Below are positions 32,465-40,210 of a stretch of DNA of 64,000 nucleotides, piece after piece. The translations under genes and the position numbers were made by a program. The notes beneath the pieces were generated by a model. The model was not told the origin of the DNA. It worked only from the letters and a program-made list of their open reading frames with translations, and searched no databases. How positions within the stretch are numbered: the stretch's first letter is position 1; the number at the start of each line of letters is the position of its first letter. Origin of the DNA: SHVO01 sp041905525 (GTDB lineage: Bacteria; Pseudomonadota; Alphaproteobacteria; Rhodospirillales; Rhodospirillaceae); NCBI GenBank assembly GCA_041905525.1, contig JAYRKY010000002.1, positions 1-64,000 on the forward strand, given 5' to 3'.

Positions 32465-33712
32465 ATGGACGCACAGCCCGGCACCGCCGCTCACCCGCTT
32501 GGCGCAAGCCACGAAGCCCGCTTCCTCGACGATTTGAAGTCGCTCGATCCCGGCGCGCGCGACCGCGGCGTCATCCGTCTGCACCTATCGCGCCTCGCGC
32601 CGGAGAATCGCGACAAGGAAAATCTGCGCAACGCCGAGACGGCGTTCGAGGAACTGACCAAGACCCGCACCGCCCAGCTTTACCGGATGCGCAACTCCGA
32701 CCTCATGGTCGTCTTCGAGAATCACGAAGGCGCCGCGGCGGAACGGGCGATGATGAAGCTGCTGAAGATTTGGGAACGCGATCCGCTGATTGCGAAGTTC
32801 AAGAGCGATGCGCGCAAGAACCGCCTGTCGAATTGGTTCGACATGCACGCGGATTACGACAAGCTGCTGACCTTCGCCATGCGCCAGGCGGCGGGCAGCG
32901 AAAAGGGTTTGCGCAAGACGCTGCCGGAACTGATCGCGGCGCGCGAGCTGATGCGCAACAATCCGGAACGCGGCACGCCGCTGACGCCGACGGAACTCGG
33001 CAAGGCCGAAGACGCGCTTGCGCGCGTCGACCTCTCTAGCTTCACGCGCCGCCAGCCGGTGTGCGCCTTCGTCGAGGACGGAAAGCCGGAAATCGTTTTC
33101 ACCGAAGTCTTCGTCTCCATCGCCGACTTGCGCGAAACCCTGATGCCGCGCACCGACCTGACGATCAATCCTTGGCTGTTCCAGCGCTTTACCCAGACGC
33201 TTGACCGCCGCGTCATGGCGCAGATCGCGCGCCGCGAAGACCGCACGCTGGTGCGCGACGGCTTCAGCATCAATGTCAACGTGTCGACCGTACTGTCCGA
33301 AGAGTTCCTGACTTTCGACGACGATTTCGCGCCCTCGACGCAGGACGTCGTGCTCGAAATGCGGCTGGAGGATATGTTCGCGGACCCGAGCGCCTTTGCC
33401 TTCGCGCGCGACTTCGTCACGGAGCGCGGCTACCGCATTTGCATCGACGGCCTGACGCTGTCGACGTTCCCCTTCGCCGACCCGAGCCGGTTGGGCGTGG
33501 CCTATGCCAAGCTCAATTGGGCGCAGGAAATGGCCGCTTACGGCGGCACCGAACTGGGCCAGCGACTGAAGGAGATGATCCGCGACCGCAAGAAGGGCCG
33601 CACCATTCTTGCACGCTGCGATTCCGAAGCGGCGGTCAAGGTCGGGCAGCAGCTCGGCATCACGCTGTTCCAGGGGCGCTATATCGACGCCCTCGCGCGC
33701 AACATTCGTTAA
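32465..33712 (+). CDS. Degenerate GGDEF-EAL-like protein B
   Basis: 415 residues from ATG 32465, nine bases after gene A stops. It aligns with A along its whole length by eye: GVIRLHLSRLAPENRD against KVVHLRLSKLMPANRT, YRMRNSDLMVVF against FSLSNDDLVMII, RLSNWFDMHADYDKLL against RFVVWYDLTLDAAMAI, RICIDGLTLSTF against AVLIDGLSTTAL, and GITLFQGRYIDALAR against GISVFQGHFLDAYRK. EAL-type catalytic residues are missing here too, although VVLEMRLEDMF keeps a glutamate where the FEITE-type motif lies. The pair looks like an old duplication. A joint function, perhaps as a heterodimeric effector, is inference. Confidence 0.6.
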   Translation: MDAQPGTAAHPLGASHEARFLDDLKSLDPGARDRGVIRLHLSRLAPENRDKENLRNAETAFEELTKTRTAQLYRMRNSDLMVVFENHEGAAAERAMMKLLKIWERDPLIAKFKSDARKNRLSNWFDMHADYDKLLTFAMRQAAGSEKGLRKTLPELIAARELMRNNPERGTPLTPTELGKAEDALARVDLSSFTRRQPVCAFVEDGKPEIVFTEVFVSIADLRETLMPRTDLTINPWLFQRFTQTLDRRVMAQIARREDRTLVRDGFSINVNVSTVLSEEFLTFDDDFAPSTQDVVLEMRLEDMFADPSAFAFARDFVTERGYRICIDGLTLSTFPFADPSRLGVAYAKLNWAQEMAAYGGTELGQRLKEMIRDRKKGRTILARCDSEAAVKVGQQLGITLFQGRYIDALARNIR

Positions 33713-33911
33713 CGCCCCGCTCTCTTTGAGCGGATTGCGCGTTCGACGCGCTTGCGCCTAAATGAGCCGCGTGTAACTGCTCTTACAACCGCTGCCATAC
33801 TTCGGGCGCACTTCCTGGCAACACTCGGCCGACACGCCGGTGCTGCGAAATCGTCCCGGGCATGAACAGCTTTCGCGTTTCGGCGCTTTTTCGATGTGAC
33901 GTCCTTGCTCT

Positions 33912-33925
33912 GGTGGCGCGCCACC
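33912..33925. repeat. 14-base palindrome upstream of SYLF gene
   Basis: GGTGGCGCGCCACC is a perfect palindrome 56 bases before the SYLF start. The rest of the 269-base gap (33713-33981) shows no other gene or clear -35/-10 pair. No T tract follows, so an operator is more likely than a terminator. Confidence 0.35.
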
Positions 33926-33981
33926 TCAAGTAAGTCATTCCGCACGCCGCGTCCCACGGCGGCACGATAACGGAGACAATG

Positions 33982-34713
33982 ATGACCAAGTCCATTTCCC
34001 GCAGGCAGGCTGGCCTTCTCATGGCGTCGCTGGCGGCAAGCACCGCCTTGAGCGGTCCGGCGCTGGCGGATGACGTTCTCGATGCGCGCCATATCCTGGA
34101 TGAAGCGGCCATCACGCTGACGCGGGTGCGCGAGGAACTTAAGGATTCCGGCGACATGGACGATCTGCTCCAGCGCAGCAAGGGCGTCCTGATCATCCCC
34201 GCCTATTACAAGCTCGGCTTCATCGTCGGCGGCGCCTATGGCGACGGCGTGCTTTTGAAGCGGCAACCCGAAGGGGAATTCGGCGATCCTGCGTTCTATC
34301 GCATGACCGCAGGTTCGCTTGGCCTCCAGGCCGGCATGAATTCCGCGTCGGTCGTGTTCATGATCCTGACCGAGAAAGGCTTGAGCGCCGTGCTCGACGA
34401 CGAATTCAAGATCGGCGCCAACGTCGGCATGACCTTGGGCACCTTGGGCGTGGGCGCCGAGGCGGCCACCACCACCCATGTCGGCAAGGACATCGTCGCC
34501 TATTCGCAAAGCAAGGGGCTGTTCGCGGGCGGCGCGTTCGAGGGCGCGGTGATCAAGCCGCGCCGGGATTGGAACGCCGCGGTGTACGGCGTCGGCAATG
34601 ACAACCCCTCCGCGATCGTGCAGCGCAATCAGTTGGGCGCGGCGACGAATCTCAAAGACATTCTCTCGAAGAGCTTCTATCCCGCGCGCCCGGCGACGCC
34701 CGGCACGCCGTAG
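33982..34713 (+). CDS. Exported SYLF-domain (Ysc84-like) lipid-binding protein
   Basis: 243 residues from ATG 33982, six bases after GGAG; the adjacent ATG 33979 is possible. The N-terminus SRRQAGLLMASLAAS with GPALADD is a signal peptide with a twin-arginine-like SRRQ start, so Tat export is possible. The mature part has the SYLF/DUF500 pattern: KGVLIIPAYYKLGFIVGGAYGDGVLL, GSLGLQAGMNSASVVFMILTEKGL, KIGANVGMTLG, VAYSQSKGLFAGGAFEGAVI. SYLF domains bind phosphoinositides in eukaryotes; in bacteria they are periplasmic and stress-linked, role uncertain. A terminator follows within the end of the convergent gene. Confidence 0.82.
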   Translation: MTKSISRRQAGLLMASLAASTALSGPALADDVLDARHILDEAAITLTRVREELKDSGDMDDLLQRSKGVLIIPAYYKLGFIVGGAYGDGVLLKRQPEGEFGDPAFYRMTAGSLGLQAGMNSASVVFMILTEKGLSAVLDDEFKIGANVGMTLGTLGVGAEAATTTHVGKDIVAYSQSKGLFAGGAFEGAVIKPRRDWNAAVYGVGNDNPSAIVQRNQLGAATNLKDILSKSFYPARPATPGTP

Positions 34714-34731
34714 GCAAAACGCGAGCGGCGT

Positions 34732-36147
34732 TTAGGACGCCGGCGATTCGAACGTCGCCGGCGCTTTTTCGATCTCGGTGGCGCCGTCGCGCGTCACCTG
34801 CATGATGGCGAAGCCGCGCTGCGAAAGACCGTTCGGCAGGAATCTGAAGATCCCGTCGACTCCCGCGAAACCCGATGGATTGGTGATCGCCTCGGCTGAA
34901 AACGGCTGCGGATGATCGCCGCGCGCGAGTACGGCGGCCAGCGCCACCGCGTCGTAGCCGTGGCTGGCGATGCCCGGCGCGGCGCGGCCAAACAGTTCGC
35001 GGTAGCGCGCGAAGAACTGCCGGTTCGACTCCTGCGGCGGCGCCGGATACACGCCGCCGACCATGACAGGCTCGCGGCCGAGACCGGGGGTGTTCCACAA
35101 CATCGTGCCCAGGAGTTGCACGCGGCCGGAATCGATGTCGTAGAAGGGCAGGAGCGTCGCCGCCTGAGTCAGGCGCGTGCCTTGATCGGGCAGCAACACC
35201 GCTTCGAAGTCCACTTCGCCGATGGTTTCCAGCCGGTTGAGCCGTTCCAGGGCGAGCTGCGAGATCTCGTCGTCCTTGCCGGCGAGTTCCGCCTTTTGGG
35301 CTTCGAGGGCCTGTTTGCGGCGGTCATAGGCCGCGAGTTGCCGCACCACATCGTTCAGGTTCGTGCCCTCGGCATTATAGTAGGCGACGTTGGTCACCTG
35401 ACCGCCGCCCGCCGGAACGTAGCGATTGAACGCTTCGACGACCGCACGGCCGTAATCGGACTCCGGCGCCAAAACGGCGAACCGGGTCAAGCCTTGTGCG
35501 CGCGCGTAAGCGATCATCTGTCGTACTTGCTCTTGCACCAGGAAGCCCAGCACGAAGACACGGCCGCCGGCAATGGCCGGATCGGTGGAAAAGGCGACAA
35601 TGTTGACGCCCGCCGCATCGGCGGCCGGCGCAATCGCGCGGGCTTCGGCCGAGAACAAGGGACCGAGAATCAATTGCGCGCCGTGCGAGAGCGCGCGGCG
35701 CGCCGCTTCGCTCGCGCCTTCCGGCGTTCCGCCCGTATCGTAGGCTTGCAAAACAAAGCGTTCGTCGGCCACATCGAACAACGCCATCTGGGCCGCGTTG
35801 AGCAACGCCTGACCGACGGTCGCGGACGGGCCCGAGAGCGGCGCGAGCAAGGCGACGCGCACGAGACCATTGGCGTCGGGCACCGGCCGTTGCAGGGATG
35901 GGCCGCCGGCCACGGGCGGCAGCGGCTTCGCATCGCCCGTGAGGCCGGGGATCAACTGGTTGCGCGGAAGCACACCGCGGCGATCGGCCGGCGACGCCAA
36001 AGTGGAGGTCGGCGCACCCGAAGCTCTGGCCGCGGCGGGCGGAGTCTGCGAGGGTGTCGGCGATCCACCGGCACAGCCGGCCAAAAGACCGGCCGCAAGA
36101 AAGGCGGCCAGGAAGTATGGCTTCAATGACACGAAACGAGTCCTCAC
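34732..36147 (-). CDS. LpoA-like penicillin-binding protein activator (lipoprotein)
   Basis: 471 residues starting at GTG 36147. The signal ends in lipobox LAGC (AAFLAAGLLAGC), giving an outer- or inner-membrane lipoprotein. A Pro/Ala/Ser-rich linker follows, then a type I periplasmic binding fold from about residue 96: RVALLAPLSGPSATVGQALLNAAQMAL, AQLILGPLFSAEARAIAP, TRFAVLAPESDYGRAVVEAF and SHGYDAVALAAVLARG. COG3107-type LpoA proteins activate peptidoglycan synthases; the alphaproteobacterial form lacks the TPR front of E. coli LpoA. An ABC solute-binding role is the alternative, but no transporter genes are adjacent. Its 5' end overlaps that of divergent rsmI. Confidence 0.78.
   Translation of the reverse strand: MRTRFVSLKPYFLAAFLAAGLLAGCAGGSPTPSQTPPAAARASGAPTSTLASPADRRGVLPRNQLIPGLTGDAKPLPPVAGGPSLQRPVPDANGLVRVALLAPLSGPSATVGQALLNAAQMALFDVADERFVLQAYDTGGTPEGASEAARRALSHGAQLILGPLFSAEARAIAPAADAAGVNIVAFSTDPAIAGGRVFVLGFLVQEQVRQMIAYARAQGLTRFAVLAPESDYGRAVVEAFNRYVPAGGGQVTNVAYYNAEGTNLNDVVRQLAAYDRRKQALEAQKAELAGKDDEISQLALERLNRLETIGEVDFEAVLLPDQGTRLTQAATLLPFYDIDSGRVQLLGTMLWNTPGLGREPVMVGGVYPAPPQESNRQFFARYRELFGRAAPGIASHGYDAVALAAVLARGDHPQPFSAEAITNPSGFAGVDGIFRFLPNGLSQRGFAIMQVTRDGATEIEKAPATFESPAS
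34738..34769 (+). terminator. Terminator of the SYLF gene inside the convergent gene end
   Basis: CGCCGGCGA (34738-34746) pairs with TCGCCGGCG (34755-34763) around an 8-base loop, followed by CTTTTT (34764-34769). It serves the plus strand and lies within the last codons of the LpoA-like gene. Confidence 0.7.
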
Positions 36148-37043
36148 ATCAGAAGGCGGATGAACCAGTCCTATCGTCCGGGCCAGAACCTACGGCTGGG
36201 GTAGCCCTGAATCCAGGCCTTTATGTGGTCGCGACCCCGATCGGGAACCTAAACGACATAACGGCGCGCGCCCTTTCCGTGTTGCGCGGCGCCGATACCA
36301 TCGCGTGCGAGGATACGCGCGTGACGGGCGCGCTGTTGCACCGCTTCGGGATCGCCACGCCCATGATGCCCTATCACGACCATAACGCCGAGCAGACGCG
36401 CCCCCGGCTGCTGGCGCAGCTTCAAGCGGGCGGACGCATCGCCCTGGTGAGCGACGCGGGTACGCCGCTGATCTCCGATCCCGGTTTCAAACTGGTGCGC
36501 GCCTGCGCGGATGCGAACATCCCGGTCGTCCCGATCCCCGGGCCATCGGCGCTGCTGGCCGGACTGGTGGTCGCGGGCCTTCCCACAGACCGCGTGTTGT
36601 TCGCGGGATTTTTGCCGCAGAAGTCGGGCGCCCGGCGCAGCGACCTGCTGGACCTGAAGGGCCTGAAAGCCACGCTGGTCTTTTATGAGTCCGCGCCGCG
36701 GCTCGCGGAAAGCTTGGCGGACTTACACGCTGTCCTTGGCGCGCGCCCGGCGGCGATCTGCCGCGAGCTGACCAAACTGTATGAAGAAGTGCGCCGGGGA
36801 TCGCTCGGCGAGCTTGCCGCGCATTACGAGCGCGAAGGCCCGCCCAAAGGCGAGATCGTGCTCGTGGTCGGCGGCGCCGTGGACGTGGCGGCCTCGGCCG
36901 ACGATCTCGATGCCGCGCTGCGCAAGGCGCTTGCGACCATGACGGTGCGGGACGCGGCGGATGTCGTCGCCGAAGCGTTCGGCGAACCGCGGCGGCGGAT
37001 TTATCAGCGCGCGCTCGAGCTCAGCAAAGATGGCCGCCCCTAG
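36117..37043 (+). CDS. rsmI: 16S rRNA (cytidine(1402)-2'-O)-methyltransferase RsmI
   Basis: 308 residues from ATG 36117 with AGGAAGT before it; ATG 36126 is an alternative. RsmI methylates the ribose of C1402 in the decoding centre of 16S rRNA using SAM. The tetrapyrrole-methylase fold begins at GLYVVATPIGNLNDITARAL, with CEDTRVTGALL, ALVSDAGTPLISDPGFKLV and IPGPSALLAGLVVAGL. About 30 residues precede this core, more than usual. The first 31 bases overlap the start of the divergent LpoA-like gene. rsmI next to lpoA and yraN is a common proteobacterial arrangement. Confidence 0.94.
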   Translation: MASMTRNESSHQKADEPVLSSGPEPTAGVALNPGLYVVATPIGNLNDITARALSVLRGADTIACEDTRVTGALLHRFGIATPMMPYHDHNAEQTRPRLLAQLQAGGRIALVSDAGTPLISDPGFKLVRACADANIPVVPIPGPSALLAGLVVAGLPTDRVLFAGFLPQKSGARRSDLLDLKGLKATLVFYESAPRLAESLADLHAVLGARPAAICRELTKLYEEVRRGSLGELAAHYEREGPPKGEIVLVVGGAVDVAASADDLDAALRKALATMTVRDAADVVAEAFGEPRRRIYQRALELSKDGRP

Positions 37044-37404
37044 CGCGCGGATCGATGCGGAGCGCCGCGGGCGTTTCGCGGAGACCTTGTGTGTCTGGAG
37101 TTTGCGGCTGCGCGGCTGGAAAATTCTCGCCCGCCGTCTCACCGGAAAACGCGGCCTGGGCGTGGGCGAAATCGATATCGTGGCGAAACGCGGCAAGGTC
37201 ATCGCGTTCATCGAGGTCAAGGCGCGGGCGCGCCGCGAGGACGCCTTGGACGCCGTGACCGGGGCGCAGCGCCTGCGGATTGCACGCGCGGCGGAGGTGT
37301 TTCTCGCACGCTATCCGGGCGGCGAATCATGCGACATTCGTTTCGACGTGATGACAGTGACACGCGGACTGCCCGTCCATCTGGAAGATGCCTGGCGGCC
37401 CTGA
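37030..37404 (+). CDS. yraN: YraN-family (UPF0102) nuclease-like protein
   Basis: 124 residues from ATG 37030, overlapping the rsmI stop by 14 bases. The family has an Endonuclease/Holliday-resolvase-like PD-(D/E)XK fold: GVGEIDIVAKRGKVIAFIEVKARAR contains the E-D-ExK residues. A GRFAETLCVWSLRLRGWKILARR helix precedes it. No biological role is proven for YraN, although it is nearly universal next to rsmI and lpoA homologues. Confidence 0.9.
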   Translation: MAAPSARIDAERRGRFAETLCVWSLRLRGWKILARRLTGKRGLGVGEIDIVAKRGKVIAFIEVKARARREDALDAVTGAQRLRIARAAEVFLARYPGGESCDIRFDVMTVTRGLPVHLEDAWRP

Positions 37405-37448
37405 TGACGCGGGTGGAAAGGACGCGCGAATCGCGTTAGGTCTCGTGC

Positions 37449-38300
37449 ATGGCCAGCTCAGCGACCATCCGAAACGCACTTGCGCATGTTTCGTCCCAGG
37501 CGGACGAAGCGATCGACGTCGCCGACGTGGCCCTGGTGCTGGCGTCCTTCGATCATCCCGCGACCGACCTCAAGATTTACCGCGATCATCTGCGCGAGCT
37601 TGCCGACGCGGTTCACACCGCCATGTTGGACTCGGGGTTCGATGTGGACAATCCGGGGCCCGAGGAAATGGCCGAGATCCTCTCCAACGTCATCTCGCGC
37701 GATTTCAATTATGTGGGGGATGAAGAGGACTATAACGACCTCGACAACGCCAACATGATGCGGGTGATCGAGCGCCGCCGCGGACTGCCGGTTTCGCTCG
37801 GGATCCTTTATCTCGCGGCCGCGCGCGCGCAAGGCTGGGTGGCCGCCGGTTTGAATTTTCCGGGGCACTTTCTGGTGCGCCTCGAAAGCCGGGACGGCCG
37901 GCGCGCCATCATCGATCCGTTCTACAACGGGCGCGTCATGGAAAGCCGGGCGCTGCGCGAACTGCTGAAGCTGGTGCGCGGGACCGCGGTGGAACTGGAC
38001 GCGAGCCACTATCGGCCCGTCTCGAACCGCGACGTGCTGGTGCGCCTTCAAAACAATGTGAAAACGCGGCGCATGGAGCTGAACGAGATCGCCGGCGCGC
38101 TGGAGGCGGTGGAAGCCATGCAGATGCTGGACCCGGACAACGCCTCGTTCTGGCGGGAGGCTGGGGTCATGCATATGCGCCTGGGGCACCTGAAACACGC
38201 CGTGGAGGCCTTTGAGGGATTCGTGGCGCGCACGCCCGAAGGCGCCGACCGGCGCAAGATCGCGCAAGTTATTGAGGAACTGCGCGAGCGTTTGCATTAA
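37449..38300 (+). CDS. SirB1-family transglutaminase-like/TPR protein
   Basis: 283 residues. The N-terminal part carries the transglutaminase-like core with RRGLPVSLGILYLAAARAQGW, then GLNFPGHFLVRL and the AIIDPFYNGRVM strand. The first motif replaces the usual catalytic cysteine region with LPVSLGILY, and the histidine of FPGHFLVR is kept. The C-terminal 80 residues form TPR-like helices (ALEAVEAMQMLDPDNASFWREAGVMHMRLGHLKHAVEAFEGFV). Proteins of this type are called SirB1 or YchA. Function is not established. It lies between yraN and gshB. Confidence 0.85.
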   Translation: MASSATIRNALAHVSSQADEAIDVADVALVLASFDHPATDLKIYRDHLRELADAVHTAMLDSGFDVDNPGPEEMAEILSNVISRDFNYVGDEEDYNDLDNANMMRVIERRRGLPVSLGILYLAAARAQGWVAAGLNFPGHFLVRLESRDGRRAIIDPFYNGRVMESRALRELLKLVRGTAVELDASHYRPVSNRDVLVRLQNNVKTRRMELNEIAGALEAVEAMQMLDPDNASFWREAGVMHMRLGHLKHAVEAFEGFVARTPEGADRRKIAQVIEELRERLH

Positions 38301-38335
38301 AAGAGTGTCCCTGCACAAAGGCCGCCCGAGGGACA

Positions 38336-39274
38336 ATGACACTTCAAGTCGCCATCCAGATGGACCCCATCGAGTCCGTCAACATCAACGCCGACTCAAC
38401 GTTCGTGCTGGCCCTTGAGGCGCAAAAGCGCGGCCATACGCTATACCACTATCTGCCGCGTAAGCTGTCGTTCCGCGAAGGCCGGGTGATCGCCCGCGCA
38501 CGGGCGCTGACGGTGCGGCGGGAAATGGGCCGCCATTTTGATCTGGGCGAAGAACAGGAGCTGGACCTGCGCGGCATGAATGTCGTGCTGATGCGCCAGG
38601 ACCCGCCGTTCGACATGGCGTATATCACCGCGACCCATGTGCTGGAGCATATCCATCCCAAGACACTGGTGGTGAACGATCCGGTGCACGTGCGCAATGC
38701 GCCCGAAAAGCTGTTCGTCACGCATTTCGAGGGCGTGATGCCGCCCACACTGATCTCGGCGGACGTGGAAGAGATCCGCGCGTTCCGGCGCGATCACAAG
38801 GACATCATCATCAAGCCGTTGTACGGCAACGGCGGTGCGGGCGTGTTCCACATTCGCCCGGACGACGAGAACCTCGGCGCATTATTGGAGATGTTCACCA
38901 CCACCTGGCGCGAGCCGGTGATCGTGCAGCGCTACGTTCCCGAAGTGCGCAAGGGCGACAAACGAATCATCCTGATCGACGGCAAGGCGGCGGGCGCGAT
39001 CAACCGTGTGCCGGCGGCCGGAGAAGCGCGCTCGAACATGCATGTGGGCGGACGGCCGGAAAAGACCGAGCTGACAAAACGCGAGCAGGAGATTTGCGAA
39101 ATCATCGGGCCCGCTCTGCGCGAGCGGGGGCTGATCTTTGTCGGGATCGACGTCATCGGCGACTATCTGACCGAGATCAACGTCACCTCGCCCACGGGCA
39201 TTCAGGAGATCAACCGCTTCAACGGAACCTCGTTGGAAGCGGATGTGTGGGACGCCATCGAGCGCCGCCTCTAG
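38336..39274 (+). CDS. gshB: Glutathione synthetase
   Basis: 312 residues. GshB joins gamma-glutamylcysteine and glycine with ATP. The N-terminal IQMDPIESVNINADSTFVLALEAQKRGH and LMRQDPPFDMAYITATHVLE are typical. The ATP-grasp domain shows DIIIKPLYGNGGAGVFHI, PVIVQRYVPEVRKGDKRIIL, RVPAAGEARSNMHVGGRPE and the metal-site LTEINVTSPTGIQEINRF. Start at ATG 38336 with a GAGGGA upstream. Part of the rsmI-yraN-sirB1-gshB run. Confidence 0.96.
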   Translation: MTLQVAIQMDPIESVNINADSTFVLALEAQKRGHTLYHYLPRKLSFREGRVIARARALTVRREMGRHFDLGEEQELDLRGMNVVLMRQDPPFDMAYITATHVLEHIHPKTLVVNDPVHVRNAPEKLFVTHFEGVMPPTLISADVEEIRAFRRDHKDIIIKPLYGNGGAGVFHIRPDDENLGALLEMFTTTWREPVIVQRYVPEVRKGDKRIILIDGKAAGAINRVPAAGEARSNMHVGGRPEKTELTKREQEICEIIGPALRERGLIFVGIDVIGDYLTEINVTSPTGIQEINRFNGTSLEADVWDAIERRL

Positions 39275-39290
39275 GAGTCAGACCGCAGCC

Positions 39291-40160
39291 ATGGACGAGC
39301 TTGCGAAGCTGAATGCCGCCCAGCTGGAGCGGCATTTCTCGAACACCATCGATACGCTGCTGACGGTGGTGACCACCTATGGCCTCAAGGTCATCGGCGC
39401 GATCATCACGCTGATCGTCGGCTGGACGATCGCGAACGTCGTTTACAAAGCGATAAACCGCGCCGGGTGGCGTTCGAAGCGGATCGATCCGACCATCACC
39501 ACGTTCGCCGCCTCAGGTGCGAAGTATCTGATCGTCGCCTTCACCCTGATCTCGGTGCTGGGCAGCTTCGGCATTCAGACCACCAGCTTCGTGGCCGTAC
39601 TGGGCGCAGCGGGCCTCGCGATCGGTCTCGCGCTGCAAGGCACGTTGAGCCACGTCGCGTCGGGCCTTCTGCTGGTCTTCTTCCGTCCGTTCCGGGTCGG
39701 CGACGCCATCGAGGCGGGCGGCGTGAACGGTACGGTACGCTCCATCACTTTGTTCGTGACCGAGATCGATACCGCCGACAATGTCCATGTGGTCGTTCCC
39801 AATGGCTTGATCTGGAGCGGGACGATGAAGAATTTCACCCGCAACGCCACGCGGCGGGTGGAACTGAAATTCCTGCTCTCCTACGTGGACGACGCGACGT
39901 CGGCCCTGAAGATCGTGCACGAGAGCGTGGCGCGCGATGAACGCGTTCTCGAGAACCCGCCGCCGCAGATCGGTCTTGCCTCGTTCGCCGACGCCGGCAT
40001 CACCATCGTCGCCCAGGTCTGGGTCGCCCCCGCGCATATGCAGGCGGTGCAATTCGACCTGAACCGGGCTGTGAAGGACGCCTTCGACAAGAAGGGCATC
40101 ACTATGTCGTTCATCCAGCGCAAGTCGCTGCTGAATAGCCCTACGCCGCCTGCCGTTTAG
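39291..40160 (+). CDS. Small-conductance mechanosensitive channel (MscS family)
   Basis: 289 residues from ATG 39291. Three hydrophobic segments (about 28-52, 66-88 and 95-125) are followed by the MscS pore helix pattern VAVLGAAGLAIGLALQGTLSHVASGLLLVFFRPFRVGDAIEAGG, quoted in part, and a cytoplasmic beta domain (VVVPNGLIWSGTMKNFTRNATRRVE). The size is that of E. coli MscS, an inner-membrane tension-gated channel that releases solutes on osmotic downshock. Seventeen bases after gshB. Confidence 0.92.
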   Translation: MDELAKLNAAQLERHFSNTIDTLLTVVTTYGLKVIGAIITLIVGWTIANVVYKAINRAGWRSKRIDPTITTFAASGAKYLIVAFTLISVLGSFGIQTTSFVAVLGAAGLAIGLALQGTLSHVASGLLLVFFRPFRVGDAIEAGGVNGTVRSITLFVTEIDTADNVHVVVPNGLIWSGTMKNFTRNATRRVELKFLLSYVDDATSALKIVHESVARDERVLENPPPQIGLASFADAGITIVAQVWVAPAHMQAVQFDLNRAVKDAFDKKGITMSFIQRKSLLNSPTPPAV

Positions 40161-40210
40161 CGTTCTAACGCCCCTTGTTCGCGGCTATAGTTTGCCGGGG
40201 CGAGGGCCGG

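Noticed and set aside
34912..36129. A 405-codon frame on the plus strand opposite the LpoA-like gene
   Set aside because: The LpoA-like frame has a signal, lipobox and periplasmic fold; the plus-strand translation has none of these.
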